A DNA stretch of 56,566 nt from the NCBI GenBank assembly GCA_030017895.1, contig JASEGV010000010.1, positions 1 through 56,566 on the forward strand. Direction: 5' to 3'. Each line of letters opens with the position of its first letter. Positions within the stretch are counted from its first letter, which is position 1. The notes beneath the pieces are model-generated. The model worked only from the letters and a program-made list of their open reading frames with translations, had not been told where the DNA came from and searched no databases. The translations under genes were made by a program, and so were the position numbers. This DNA comes from Bacteroidota bacterium (lineage in GTDB: Bacteria > Bacteroidota > Ignavibacteria > UBA10030 > BY39). This document shows, piece after piece, positions 26,550 through 35,799 of this stretch.

Positions 26550-28286
26550 ATGTCACTCATCCGATCATACATAAAACTGAGTCGCAAAGTTAGCTGGGCT
26601 GACATTTTAATACTCATTTCGATTTTAGCGATTTTATACGGCGTTATTCATTTCGGGCAAAACTTCAAAGCAGAATTTAAACCGCTTGCCGAAATCGACT
26701 TGTCGCCGTCAGCTCTGCCGGAATATACTTTCTTTTCCCTTGTTCGCGGCTTTGCCGCTTATGGAATCTCACTAATCTTCACTCTCGTTTATGGATACAT
26801 AGCAGCTTATAACCGTCGGGCCGAAAAAATTATGATTCCTCTGCTCGACATACTTCAAAGTATCCCCGTTCTGGGATTTCTTCCCGGACTTGTAATCGCT
26901 CTCATCGCAGTTTTTCCTCACTCCAACATTGGTCTCGAGCTCGCTGCAATATTAATGATCTTCACAGGACAAGTTTGGAATATGACTTTCAGTTTTTACC
27001 GTTCTCTACAATCGATTCCAAACGAACTCCGTGAAGCCGCAAAAGTTTACCGGCTCAACTGGTGGCTGCGATTTACAAAACTCGAACTTCCTTATTCAAC
27101 AATGGGATTGGTCTGGAATAGTATGATGTCGATGGCAGGCGGCTGGTTCTTTTTAACCATTAGTGAAGCGTTTATTATCGGCGATAAAGATTTCAGGCTT
27201 CCGGGAATCGGCTCGTATATGAGTGCTGCTATTCAGAACGGCAACGTGCCAGCAATGATATACGCTGTAATAGCAATGAGTTTGATGATAATAACTGTCG
27301 ATCAACTTCTCTGGAAGCCGTTAGTGGTTTGGGCGCAGAAATTCAAATTTGAAGAAACCGAATCCGCTGTTACACCCAAATCAAAAGTCCTTGATATATT
27401 AAGAAGCTCGCATATCATATCATTGGTCAGAGAAAAAAATATTTCCCCTATTATCCAATTTTTAAAGCCATTAGCTTCTATTAAACAAAAAAAAGTCAAC
27501 AGTCTGCAAAACCGGGTTAGTGCTTTTCAAAGATTTTTAAAAGCCACCGTCGTTTGGACTTTCAAAATAATTATTTTTCTTGCTGGATTATTCGGTAGTT
27601 ACAAACTTTTCGGATTACTGGTATCAGTTAACGTCGGAGAATGGAAAACAATAGGAATAGATTTATTTTTAACATTCTTCAGAGTTCTGGCGGCAGTCGT
27701 TATCGGTTCATTGTGGACAATTCCTGCCGGCGTTGCGATTGGAATGAATCGGCGATTATCAAAAATATTTCAACCGGTTATACAAGTGGTTGCATCTTTC
27801 CCGGCGCCGATGTTATTCCCGATTGTTTTGCTACTCTTGATGAAATTGGGCGGCAGCATAGAATACGGTTCGATTTTATTAATGATGTTAGGAACGCAGT
27901 GGTATATACTCTTTAATGTAATAGCGGGGGCGATGGCTATACCAAGCGACTTGCGCGAAGCCGCATCGATTAATCGCCTCTCAAAAAAATTGAAATGGAA
28001 ACGGCTGATTTTACCCGGTATTTTTCCAGCGTTGGTTACAGGATGGGTAACCGCAACGGGCGGAGCTTGGAATGCGAGTATTGTTGCCGAGTATGTTCAC
28101 TTTGGCAGCGACATTCTTACTGCAACCGGATTAGGTGCAAAGATAACGCTTGCTACCGACAGCGGCAACTTCGGTGTGCTTGCCGCCAGCGTAATAGCAA
28201 TGTCAACAACCGTGGTTTTAATAAACAGATTCTTTTGGAAAAAACTTTATATTTTAGCTGAAGAAAAATATGGCTTAACAATGTGA
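26550..28286 (+). CDS. ABC transporter permease, two fused inner-membrane domains
   Basis: 578 residues containing two complete BPD_transp_1 permease units in tandem, joined by a Lys-rich linker around residues 265-315. Each has an EAA loop for ATPase contact (ELREAAKVYRLNWWLRFTKL and DLREAASINRLSKKLKWKRL). The sequence resembles the nitrate/sulfonate/bicarbonate (NitT/TauT) class. Usually two copies of a single-unit permease dimerise; here one chain supplies both. No substrate-binding protein is encoded next to it, so the substrate cannot be assigned. The ATPase gene starts 4 bases downstream. Confidence 0.88.
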   Translation: MSLIRSYIKLSRKVSWADILILISILAILYGVIHFGQNFKAEFKPLAEIDLSPSALPEYTFFSLVRGFAAYGISLIFTLVYGYIAAYNRRAEKIMIPLLDILQSIPVLGFLPGLVIALIAVFPHSNIGLELAAILMIFTGQVWNMTFSFYRSLQSIPNELREAAKVYRLNWWLRFTKLELPYSTMGLVWNSMMSMAGGWFFLTISEAFIIGDKDFRLPGIGSYMSAAIQNGNVPAMIYAVIAMSLMIITVDQLLWKPLVVWAQKFKFEETESAVTPKSKVLDILRSSHIISLVREKNISPIIQFLKPLASIKQKKVNSLQNRVSAFQRFLKATVVWTFKIIIFLAGLFGSYKLFGLLVSVNVGEWKTIGIDLFLTFFRVLAAVVIGSLWTIPAGVAIGMNRRLSKIFQPVIQVVASFPAPMLFPIVLLLLMKLGGSIEYGSILLMMLGTQWYILFNVIAGAMAIPSDLREAASINRLSKKLKWKRLILPGIFPALVTGWVTATGGAWNASIVAEYVHFGSDILTATGLGAKITLATDSGNFGVLAASVIAMSTTVVLINRFFWKKLYILAEEKYGLTM

Positions 28287-28290
28287 ATGT

Positions 28291-29598
28291 ATGATAACAA
28301 ACAATCAAATCAATACTATTATTCCGATCTCTGAATTGAAAAATATTTCGGTGCATTTCGATCTGCCTTCGGGAGTAGGGCTTACAGTTCTCCAGGATAT
28401 TTCGATGAATGTGAATAGCGGTGAGATTCTCGCCGTGCTTGGTCCTTCGGGTTGCGGCAAATCAACTTTGATGCGAGTGTTAACAGGACTAATAAGACCG
28501 GCGCACGGCGAAGTTCTTGTTCACGGTGAAGCACTCAATGGAATTCATCCGAGCGCTGCGATTGTTTTCCAAAACTTTGCTCTTTACCCGTGGCTCACAG
28601 TTTCTGAAAATATTGCGATGGGATTAGAATCGGTAAAAGCCAACAAAGAATTGATAATAGAAAGAGTCGCTAAAGTAATTGACATTGTCGGCTTGGAAGG
28701 TTTTGAAGATGTATACCCGAAAGAATTATCCGGCGGTATGAAGCAGCGTGTCGGAATTGCACGCGCACTCGCAGTTCAACCGGAATTGCTTTGTATGGAC
28801 GAGCCGTTCAGCGGACTCGACGTTCTGACTGCCGAGAATCTTCGAGCAGAAGTATTAACCTTATGGCTTGATCATAAAGTTGATATAAGAACAATCTTTT
28901 TTGTTACACATAACATAAGCGAGGCAGTATTTTTGGCAAATAGGATTGTTGTACTCGGCGCCAACCCGGGGAAAGTGAGAGTTATTATTAACAACGATAT
29001 TCCTTATCCGCGTGATTACCGCTCGTCGGATTTTCTCTCGATGGTCGATCGCATACACGAGATTATAACAAGCGCAATCCTTCCTGACGAAGTAGTTACT
29101 ACCGAAACCGGAAAAGCGACTCTTCGTGTTGAAGCTTTGCCCAGCGCTACTGTGGGTGAAACCGTGGGTTTGCTCGAAATCTTAGACGACCACAAAGGTC
29201 AAATAGATATTTTTCAGCTTTCTATGTTAGTCGGGAAGGATTTCGGAAGCGTGATGAATGTTGTTAAAGCAGCAGAGATGCTCGACTTTGTAGATACGCC
29301 ACGTCGAAACGTGATTTTTACAGTTATCGGAAAAACTTTTCTTAAAGCCGACATTAATCAACGGAAGATTATTTTTAAAGAACAAATTTTGAAGCTGCAC
29401 ATTTTTCAGTTGATAACCGATATGCTGAAACACGGCAAGCAAGAAGGATTAGACGAAGACATAGTGCTTGAAACTTTTGCGATGTTGCTGCCCAACGAAG
29501 ATACCGAAAAACAATTCGATACACTCGTTGATTGGGGAAGATACGGCGAGTTAATCGGGCACAATGCCGAAGAAAAGAAAATGTATTTGGAGGAATAG
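28291..29598 (+). CDS. ABC transporter ATPase, NitT/TauT type with C-terminal AAA-associated domain
   Basis: 435 residues. The ATPase core has Walker A GPSGCGKS, the Q-loop, signature LSGGMKQR, Walker B LLCMDEP and the H-loop (FVTHNISEA). The extra ~150 C-terminal residues (from ~270: VGETVGLLEILDDHKGQIDIFQ) resemble the AAA-associated domain found on some transporters of this class, with winged-helix character, probably regulatory. It pairs with the fused permease 4 bases upstream. Threonine dehydratase follows directly behind a GGAGG site in its last codons. Confidence 0.9.
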   Translation: MITNNQINTIIPISELKNISVHFDLPSGVGLTVLQDISMNVNSGEILAVLGPSGCGKSTLMRVLTGLIRPAHGEVLVHGEALNGIHPSAAIVFQNFALYPWLTVSENIAMGLESVKANKELIIERVAKVIDIVGLEGFEDVYPKELSGGMKQRVGIARALAVQPELLCMDEPFSGLDVLTAENLRAEVLTLWLDHKVDIRTIFFVTHNISEAVFLANRIVVLGANPGKVRVIINNDIPYPRDYRSSDFLSMVDRIHEIITSAILPDEVVTTETGKATLRVEALPSATVGETVGLLEILDDHKGQIDIFQLSMLVGKDFGSVMNVVKAAEMLDFVDTPRRNVIFTVIGKTFLKADINQRKIIFKEQILKLHIFQLITDMLKHGKQEGLDEDIVLETFAMLLPNEDTEKQFDTLVDWGRYGELIGHNAEEKKMYLEE

Positions 29599-30549
29599 AT
29601 GATAACTATCGATGATGTTGATAACGCATATTCGATTTTAAAGAATGTTGTTCACAAAACGCCGATTCTAAAATCTAGCACATTCAATAAAATAGTTGGT
29701 GTTGATGCTTACTTTAAAGCCGAAAACTTTCAGAGAATCGGAGCGTTCAAAATTCGGGGCGCTTACAATAAGATTGTATCGCTTTCACAAAAAGAAAGTG
29801 ATGCGGGCATAGTCGCACACTCTTCTGGTAACCACGCACAAGGTGTTGCATTAGCCTGTAAGTTATTGAAAATAAAGGCAGTTGTGGTTATGCCTGTAAA
29901 TTCAGTTCAAAGTAAAATTGAAGCTACAAAATCGTACGGTGCCGATGTGGTTTTCTGCGGTGAAAATACCGACGACCGGCAACGAATGACCGACGAGTTG
30001 ATTTATAAGTTCGGATATACACTCGTTCCACCTTATGATGATGAAAAAATTATTGCTGGACAGGGAACGACAGCGATAGAAATTTTTGATGATTTAAAAG
30101 ATTTAGATTATCTGTTCGTTCCAATTGGAGGTGGTGGCTTGATTTCGGGATGCAGTATTGTGGCAAAGCATTTATCACCCCGCACAAAAGTAATCGGAGT
30201 TGAAACCGAGGGAGCGAATGACTGCTATCAATCGTTCAGAGAGAAGCGACTTATAAAACTCACATCCACAAACACGATTGCAGACGGAATGCGAACTCTG
30301 AGCGTCGGCAAACATAATTTTGAAATTATTATGAAATATGTTGACGATGTAATTACAGTTTCTGATGAAGATGTTATAACGATGATGAAATTTTTCTTTG
30401 AAAGAATGAAAATTGTAGTCGAGCCGACAGGAGCAGTCGCACCGGCGGCAGTGATGAAAAATGTTTTGGGTTTGAAGAATAAGAAAGTTTGTGCAGTAAT
30501 AAGCGGGGGAAATGTGGAAACTGAAATGTTTATTAAGTGGATTACTTGA
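29599..30549 (+). CDS. Threonine/serine dehydratase, short PLP type
   Basis: 316 residues, a fold-type II PLP enzyme. The Schiff-base Lys lies in RIGAFKIRG, the phosphate-binding Gly loop is VPIGGGGLISG, and SSGNHAQGVALA is the substrate Asn region. It has no C-terminal ACT-like regulatory domain, so it resembles the catabolic (TdcB-like) form that converts threonine to 2-oxobutyrate and ammonia, or serine to pyruvate. Serine or threo-3-hydroxyaspartate as main substrate cannot be excluded. A strong GGAGG site lies 5 bases before the ATG. The gene begins directly at the stop of the ABC ATPase and is likely in the same operon. Confidence 0.88.
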   Translation: MITIDDVDNAYSILKNVVHKTPILKSSTFNKIVGVDAYFKAENFQRIGAFKIRGAYNKIVSLSQKESDAGIVAHSSGNHAQGVALACKLLKIKAVVVMPVNSVQSKIEATKSYGADVVFCGENTDDRQRMTDELIYKFGYTLVPPYDDEKIIAGQGTTAIEIFDDLKDLDYLFVPIGGGGLISGCSIVAKHLSPRTKVIGVETEGANDCYQSFREKRLIKLTSTNTIADGMRTLSVGKHNFEIIMKYVDDVITVSDEDVITMMKFFFERMKIVVEPTGAVAPAAVMKNVLGLKNKKVCAVISGGNVETEMFIKWIT

Positions 30550-30558
30550 AAAAAATAT

Positions 30559-30587
30559 TTGTTAAATACAAGAAATCTTGTTATAAT
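30559..30587 (+). promoter_or_regulatory. Promoter with operator-like dyad in its spacer
   Basis: TTGTTA (30559-30564), 17 bases, TATAAT (30582-30587). The spacer contains the palindrome ACAAGA-AA-TCTTGT (30568-30581), placed where a bound repressor would block RNA polymerase. It precedes the three-gene toxin-like operon by 27 bases, which suggests self-regulation as in toxin-antitoxin systems. Confidence 0.6.
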
Positions 30588-30614
30588 TAAACGCAAAGTA
30601 TTGAATGTCCGAAT

Positions 30615-31346
30615 ATGAACAGAAAATATAAAAATCCGCCTATTGTAGAAGCACTATGTGAAATTCAATTTATTTCTGAAAAACCATGGGATTTAACTAT
30701 TCCTGGGCTTTTCTACGAGAAAGTTAAAGAACTGTTCCCAATAAGAGAACAACAATTGGGCATAGGTGTACTATTTAAACCGACTCAAACAGGTATCGAA
30801 CATAAAATTGAACAAGCTCCACCTCGGATGCAATTTTTTAAGACCGATAGAAGTGCACTAATTCAAGTTGCTCCCGATTTACTTGTAATTAACCAATTAA
30901 CACATTATCCGACATGGAGCAAATTCAAACCTACTATTATTGAAAATCTCGATATTTACAACAAAATTGCAAGTCCGAAATCTGTTAAGAGAATTGGATT
31001 AAGATACATAAACAAAATAATTTTTGCAAAAGAATCTATTGAGCTAAGTGAATACTTTGAATTATTTCCTAATGTGCCAAGAGAATTACCACAATCACAA
31101 ACTGATTTTACCATACGACTCGAAATACCATATTTAGAAAATGATAGAATGCTTATAACTCTGGGTAAATCTTATCCCAAAAATAACGAAGGTGTATCTA
31201 TTATTCTTGATCTGTATTATATATCTTTCAATCAAGAAAGTATAAATATAGAAAATTTTAGTAATTGGCTTGAGCATGCGCATGGTTCGATTGAAACAGC
31301 TTTTGAAGCGTGCCTAAAAGACAAAACAAGAATAAGTTTCAACTAA
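30615..31346 (+). CDS. TIGR04255 family protein
   Basis: 243 residues. The N-terminus (KYKNPPIVEALCEIQF) and the middle (RIGLRYINKI) match the TIGR04255 family, whose members are of unknown function and often sit in accessory regions. There is no signal peptide or membrane segment, so it is cytoplasmic. It is the first gene of a compact three-gene unit ending in a PIN-domain toxin, with gaps of 7 and -4 bases. In this position it might act as the antitoxin or regulator, but no DNA-binding motif is obvious. Its low GC content differs from the neighbouring housekeeping genes. Confidence 0.85.
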   Translation: MNRKYKNPPIVEALCEIQFISEKPWDLTIPGLFYEKVKELFPIREQQLGIGVLFKPTQTGIEHKIEQAPPRMQFFKTDRSALIQVAPDLLVINQLTHYPTWSKFKPTIIENLDIYNKIASPKSVKRIGLRYINKIIFAKESIELSEYFELFPNVPRELPQSQTDFTIRLEIPYLENDRMLITLGKSYPKNNEGVSIILDLYYISFNQESINIENFSNWLEHAHGSIETAFEACLKDKTRISFN

Positions 31347-31353
31347 TTAAAGA

Positions 31354-31707
31354 ATGACAGAGTATTTACCATATAATCATTCAATAATTGATAACGTGAA
31401 AAATTTCGATTTTTCACTTATACAACCTTACAATTACAAATGTAAAAAAACCGAAGAAAACTTTTTCGAATGTTATTCCACTACAATAACCCACGATATT
31501 GGATTCAAGCTATTCCAAGAAATTTTTGAATCAAATAATATTTCCATAAATCCTTTAGATATACAATTACAAGAATTGACAGAATTAAGATTGATCATAG
31601 TAAAACTCAATGTTCTGAATGAAGTCTTTGGAATTTTTCAAGGTTTAACCGAAGAACAAAGTCAAACATATGAACAATCCTCTAAAAGAAGACCGTTTTT
31701 TGGATGA
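31354..31707 (+). CDS. Unknown protein, candidate antitoxin partner of the PIN toxin
   Basis: 117 residues, no family recognised. There is no signal peptide. The sequence is acidic and polar, with a central amphipathic helix (QLQELTELRLIIVKLNVL) and a polar, Gln/Arg-rich tail ending in KRRPFFG. It is 7 bases after the TIGR04255 gene and overlaps the toxin gene by 4 bases (ATGA), the arrangement typical of antitoxin-toxin pairs. It does not look like the AbrB, RHH or Phd/YefM antitoxins usually paired with VapC. It may belong with the TIGR04255 protein as a two-part neutraliser. Confidence 0.6.
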   Translation: MTEYLPYNHSIIDNVKNFDFSLIQPYNYKCKKTEENFFECYSTTITHDIGFKLFQEIFESNNISINPLDIQLQELTELRLIIVKLNVLNEVFGIFQGLTEEQSQTYEQSSKRRPFFG

Positions 31708-32105
31708 CGTATGTTCTAGATACAAATATCATTTCTGCGTTACTCAGAGGAAATGCAAATATTAAACAACGCATAGAAAGCATCACAATTACTGGACATA
31801 AAATAGTGATAAATGCAATATGTTACTATGAGGTTAAACGGGGGTTATTAGACGCTAATGCAACAACACAAATTAAGTATTTTGATAAGTTTTGCGAAAC
31901 GTTTGGCCTAACCTTGCTCGATAGGAAACAAATTTTTGAGGAAGCTTCTTATCTTTATGCAAATCTTAAGAAACAAGGTAAATTAATAAATGATGCAGAT
32001 ATTTTAATTGCTTCATCGACAAAGATTGATAAGTGTATCCTTGTAACAAACGATTCAGACTTTCAAAGAGTCGTTGGCTTAAAAGTAGAAAATTGGCTCG
32101 ATTAA
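31704..32105 (+). CDS. VapC-like PIN-domain ribonuclease toxin
   Basis: 133 residues. The PIN active-site acidic residues are present: Asp6 (YVLDTN), Glu in YYEVKRG, Asp in INDADILIA, and Asp in VTNDSDF. VapC toxins cut tRNA or rRNA and are held inactive by a co-expressed antitoxin. The gene overlaps the upstream 117-residue frame by 4 bases, so it is translationally coupled. An operator-like dyad in the promoter at 30559-30587 fits a self-regulated unit. No standard VapB is present. Confidence 0.88.
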   Translation: MTYVLDTNIISALLRGNANIKQRIESITITGHKIVINAICYYEVKRGLLDANATTQIKYFDKFCETFGLTLLDRKQIFEEASYLYANLKKQGKLINDADILIASSTKIDKCILVTNDSDFQRVVGLKVENWLD

Positions 32106-32131
32106 ATTTGGTAAAGAATTTTTTAAACAAT

Positions 32132-33274
32132 TTAAAAATACTTCCTCAAATTAAACTCACTCTCTATTTTCAAATCTACCTCATCGACTAACATTCTCTC
32201 ACCATCAAATTCTCTTAAAGCGACTAATGGGCTTAAATCTCCGACTTCAAAAAGCATCGGTGTGTCAGTCGTGTGCGTATCAACCTGATACGAAATTCCT
32301 AAATCAGCCGGAGTCGTTTGTCCGTTTTGATATCTGATCAGAACATTACGAATTATTAAATCGTAAGCACGTTCGGAGTTACCGGGAAGTTTTTCGTAAA
32401 GCGAAATGTCTGCATTCGTATATGTTCCCGAGACAATAGCATAAAAAGCCGACAGCAATCCCACCGTATTCAACTTCCGTATAAAAAATTTTTCTGGGTC
32501 GCCAATACTATGTCCCGACTCAATTAAAACCGTGCTTGTTCCCCACGTTTGAATGCTATCCCCAAAAGCACGTGGTTCGTAGCCATCGTCGTATCGGGTT
32601 ATTTTTCCGGGAATAATTTCCATCATTTTTTCGGTAAGAAATGCGGCAAGTTTTTTTGCCCGGAGTCGCACCTTGTTATCCGATTTTTCTTCGTCCATCG
32701 CTGGAGCCAAAAAAGCGATTGCCGATATTTCTCTAGTTCCTTTTACAGTACTTAATTCCTGATCGTGCAGATTAAATCCATAATCGGGTTGATACTCATT
32801 CTGAATTTCCTTTAACAATCGTGCTTCGGGAGTTACAAGTGCAACTGCATCGCGATTTATATCGATACACTGAGCTGTTCGCCGCTGATACCGCGCCGCG
32901 CCATCGGGATTGAGCAGTGGTATGAATAACAACGAAAGCTTTGAAAGAAGTTCTTGCACCCCTTGTCTATCCGAAAATTTTGCAAAGTAATTGAATATAT
33001 CTGCAATTGCCATAGTCGCTGTCGATTCATCGCCGTGCATCTGCGACCAGAGTAAAATTTTAATATCTCCACTCCCGACTTTTATCAATCGGATTGGTCT
33101 CCCTTCAAACGATTTTCCGATTTCTTTTAGATCAAAAATTTTCGGAGCTTGCCTGATAATATTATCGGCAACGCTGTTAAAAAACTCGGGAGCAAACATA
33201 CGCGTCTGAAAATCGTTTACAAAATATGAATTGTATGTTGAAAATAATTTTTCTGTTATTTCATTCTGCCACAT
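32132..33274 (-). CDS. M14-family zinc carboxypeptidase
   Basis: About 380 residues. The metal motif HxxE appears as MHGDEST, followed by NPDGAARYQRRT and DINRD (substrate binding), the third ligand His in FNLHDQE, and the catalytic Glu in VLIESGHS. No signal peptide is seen, so it may be cytoplasmic and act on peptides or cell-wall fragments. The ATG at 33274 is preferred to a TTG at 33286. It lies 20 bases after rseP and is probably the last gene of the dxr-rseP transcript. Confidence 0.88.
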   Translation of the reverse strand: MWQNEITEKLFSTYNSYFVNDFQTRMFAPEFFNSVADNIIRQAPKIFDLKEIGKSFEGRPIRLIKVGSGDIKILLWSQMHGDESTATMAIADIFNYFAKFSDRQGVQELLSKLSLLFIPLLNPDGAARYQRRTAQCIDINRDAVALVTPEARLLKEIQNEYQPDYGFNLHDQELSTVKGTREISAIAFLAPAMDEEKSDNKVRLRAKKLAAFLTEKMMEIIPGKITRYDDGYEPRAFGDSIQTWGTSTVLIESGHSIGDPEKFFIRKLNTVGLLSAFYAIVSGTYTNADISLYEKLPGNSERAYDLIIRNVLIRYQNGQTTPADLGISYQVDTHTTDTPMLFEVGDLSPLVALREFDGERMLVDEVDLKIESEFNLRKYF

Positions 33275-33294
33275 CTCAAATCCCAAATTAGAAT

Positions 33295-34611
33295 TTAAAA
33301 GTTTATAATATCGTTATATATCACAAACGCCATGAAAGCTAATAAAATAAAAAATCCGGCTTGTTGAATTATCATTTTTGCTTTTACTGGAACTTCACGT
33401 CTTATCACTGCTTCAATAACCAAAAATACAATATGCCCACCGTCGAGAGCGGGGAACGGGACGATATTAATTATCGCCAAACTCATACTCAACAAAGCCA
33501 TAAACGCAAGAAAACTAATCCAGCCCATTTCTGCCGATTGTGTAGCCATTTGTGCAATTTTAATCGGACCGCCGAATGATTGCGAAAATTTAGTTTTACC
33601 TGTTATCAACTGTTCCATCGAAAAAGCGAACAGCCGCATAGCACTATAAATATTTTGCACGCCTGCGGTTAATGCACCTATGATTGTGTAATCAACATGT
33701 TGCTTCGGTCCTAAATAAATCGTGCCGATTCCAATACCAAGCCGACCCTCTGCGGTTACAGTTGCTGTTCCTGATAAAGTGGAGTCGCCCCGCTTCCAAT
33801 ATATTTGCAATTCTTTATTGGGATTTGTCTCTATAATATTTTTTACTTGCGATGAGTTGTTCACCGTTTGGTTATTCAGCGAAATAAAAATATCGCCACC
33901 TTTAAGCCCTAATGCTTCAGCGGGCTTACCCGGTTCAACTCCGGTTATAATCGCCGCACTCCCTTCAGGAAAAATTCCTAAAGTTTCTTCGTTGAAACTT
34001 TTTATATCTTGCAGCGGAACTACAAACTCGATTCGATTGCCGCTTCGATCGACTTTTAAAGTTACATCTTTCCCTACATTTTCAAGAAAAATCTGTTGGT
34101 TAATTTCGTCCCAGTGTTCAATTTCTTTTCCGTTGACTTGTAGAATTTTATCGCCCCTGTTTATACCTATCTTATCAGAGGCGCTGTTTGGAACTACATA
34201 TCCGACAACATTTGTCTCTTTGATAAATTTTCCCTGATAAAAATTTATCCCCCAGAAAATCACAACCGCGAGCATGATATTCATCAGTACACCGGCGATC
34301 ATAACGAAAAATTTTGCAAGAAACGATTTCGATCGGAATTCCCATTTTTCCGGAGGCTTGTTCACAAACTCGGTATCCATACTCTCGTCGATCATACCCG
34401 CAATTTTTACATACCCGCCAATCGGAATCCACGAAATACAATAATCTGTATCGCCGATCTTTTTGCCGAACGCACGAGGTGGAAATCCGATTGAAAATCT
34501 ATCTACTCGCATCCCGGTTAACTTGGCTGCCAGAAAATGTCCAAGCTCGTGGACTAAAACTAATATTCCTATCGTAATTAAAAAATAAAATAATGTGATA
34601 ATAAATTCCAT
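33295..34611 (-). CDS. rseP: Site-2 zinc metalloprotease RseP
   Basis: 438 residues. The zinc motif HELGH is at 21-25 in the first membrane helix. Two PDZ domains follow (GDKILQVNGKEIEHWDEI; GLKGGDIFISLNNQTV). The second metal-binding motif NIVPFPALDGGH and the last membrane helix are near the C-terminus. RseP cuts anti-sigma factors and signal-peptide remnants inside the membrane. Start ATG at 34611. It is placed directly after dxr (gap 4 bases), an arrangement common in bacteria. Confidence 0.95.
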   Translation of the reverse strand: MEFIITLFYFLITIGILVLVHELGHFLAAKLTGMRVDRFSIGFPPRAFGKKIGDTDYCISWIPIGGYVKIAGMIDESMDTEFVNKPPEKWEFRSKSFLAKFFVMIAGVLMNIMLAVVIFWGINFYQGKFIKETNVVGYVVPNSASDKIGINRGDKILQVNGKEIEHWDEINQQIFLENVGKDVTLKVDRSGNRIEFVVPLQDIKSFNEETLGIFPEGSAAIITGVEPGKPAEALGLKGGDIFISLNNQTVNNSSQVKNIIETNPNKELQIYWKRGDSTLSGTATVTAEGRLGIGIGTIYLGPKQHVDYTIIGALTAGVQNIYSAMRLFAFSMEQLITGKTKFSQSFGGPIKIAQMATQSAEMGWISFLAFMALLSMSLAIINIVPFPALDGGHIVFLVIEAVIRREVPVKAKMIIQQAGFFILLAFMAFVIYNDIINF

Positions 34612-34615
34612 GTAT

Positions 34616-35773
34616 TTACTTTCTGTAACTTGATTTAATAAAATTTCTTGTTGAATTATCTATATGAATTATTTCTTCTATAGTTGGATTTTGTTTCGCT
34701 TCAAATTTTTCTAATGCCATATCTATCAACTTCGGAATTTTGTCGAATGTGATTTTGCTGTTCAGAAACAACTCTACTGCAACTTCGTTCGCTGCATTCA
34801 GAACAACGGAAGCGGTGCCTCCGGCTTCAAGTGCTTGATATGCAAGCGACAGACATTCGAACTTTTCAAAATCAGGTTGACTGAACGTCATCTCGCGAAG
34901 TTCTGAAAAATTTACCCGCGATGAATTGGAAAGCATTCTTTCAGGATAAGTTAGTGCATATTGAATCGGAATCTTCATATCAGGAACACCCAACTGGGCT
35001 TTCACCGATCCATCCACAAACTCGACCATTGAATGAATTATAGATTGCGGATGAATTAGGACTTCAATTTTATTTTGCGGAAGTTTGAAGAGGTAATGAG
35101 CTTCGATTACTTCAAGTCCTTTATTCATCAACGTAGCCGAATCAATCGTGATTTTGCTTCCCATTTTCCAATTCGGGTGATTTAAAGCTTGAGCGACAGT
35201 GATATTAGGAAATTCTTTCTTTTCTAAATGGAGGAACGGACCGCCGGAAGCTGTTAATATGAGTTTGGAAATATTCTTTACATCTTCGCCAACAAGACAT
35301 TGAAGTATGGCGCTGTGCTCGCTGTCGATTGGTATCAATTCGGTTTGATGGTCTGTGAGTAGTTGCGTTATAATTTCACCGGCAACAACCAAAGTTTCCT
35401 TGTTGGCAAGCGCCACTCTTTTGCCCGCTTTGATTGCTTCGATAGTCGGAGTTAAACCAGCAAAGCCCACGAGCGAGTTGATTACGATATCAACATCAAG
35501 GTGCGAGGCAATTTCTTTCAAACCTTCTTCGCCAATAAAAATTTTCAAAGTGCTGCTAAATTTTTGTCGCAATAGTTCCGCTGATTCGTTATCCATTACA
35601 ACTACACCGTCGGGGTTATGCTTCTCGATTTGCTCGGCGAGTTGATTTATACCTTTGTTTGCAGAAAGATATGCAACGCGGAAGTTATCAGGAAATTTTG
35701 AAATCACTTCCAAGCTGTTTTGCCCGATCGAACCGGTCGAACCTAAAATTGATATGTTTTTAATTTTTTCCAA
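34616..35773 (-). CDS. dxr: 1-deoxy-D-xylulose 5-phosphate reductoisomerase
   Basis: About 385 residues catalysing the second step of the MEP isoprenoid pathway (DXP + NADPH to MEP). The NADPH-binding start ILGSTGSIGQNSL is clear. The DXP and metal sites follow (PIDSEHSAILQCL, TASGGPFL, HPNWKMGSKITIDSATLMNKGLE). No ATG is available. TTG at 35773 gives a normal N-terminus (MEKIKNISILG); a TTG at 35800 is the alternative, but it sits at the edge of a hairpin. It is separated from the upstream adenosine deaminase gene by a terminator, so it starts its own transcript. Confidence 0.93.
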   Translation of the reverse strand: MEKIKNISILGSTGSIGQNSLEVISKFPDNFRVAYLSANKGINQLAEQIEKHNPDGVVVMDNESAELLRQKFSSTLKIFIGEEGLKEIASHLDVDIVINSLVGFAGLTPTIEAIKAGKRVALANKETLVVAGEIITQLLTDHQTELIPIDSEHSAILQCLVGEDVKNISKLILTASGGPFLHLEKKEFPNITVAQALNHPNWKMGSKITIDSATLMNKGLEVIEAHYLFKLPQNKIEVLIHPQSIIHSMVEFVDGSVKAQLGVPDMKIPIQYALTYPERMLSNSSRVNFSELREMTFSQPDFEKFECLSLAYQALEAGGTASVVLNAANEVAVELFLNSKITFDKIPKLIDMALEKFEAKQNPTIEEIIHIDNSTRNFIKSSYRK

Positions 35774-35799
35774 ACGATTGAAATAGAGTATAAAAATCA

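Noticed and set aside
33722-34237. A long open frame (171 codons) on the plus strand opposite rseP
   Set aside because: It is antisense to a clear rseP gene with all family motifs, and its translation has no recognisable features.
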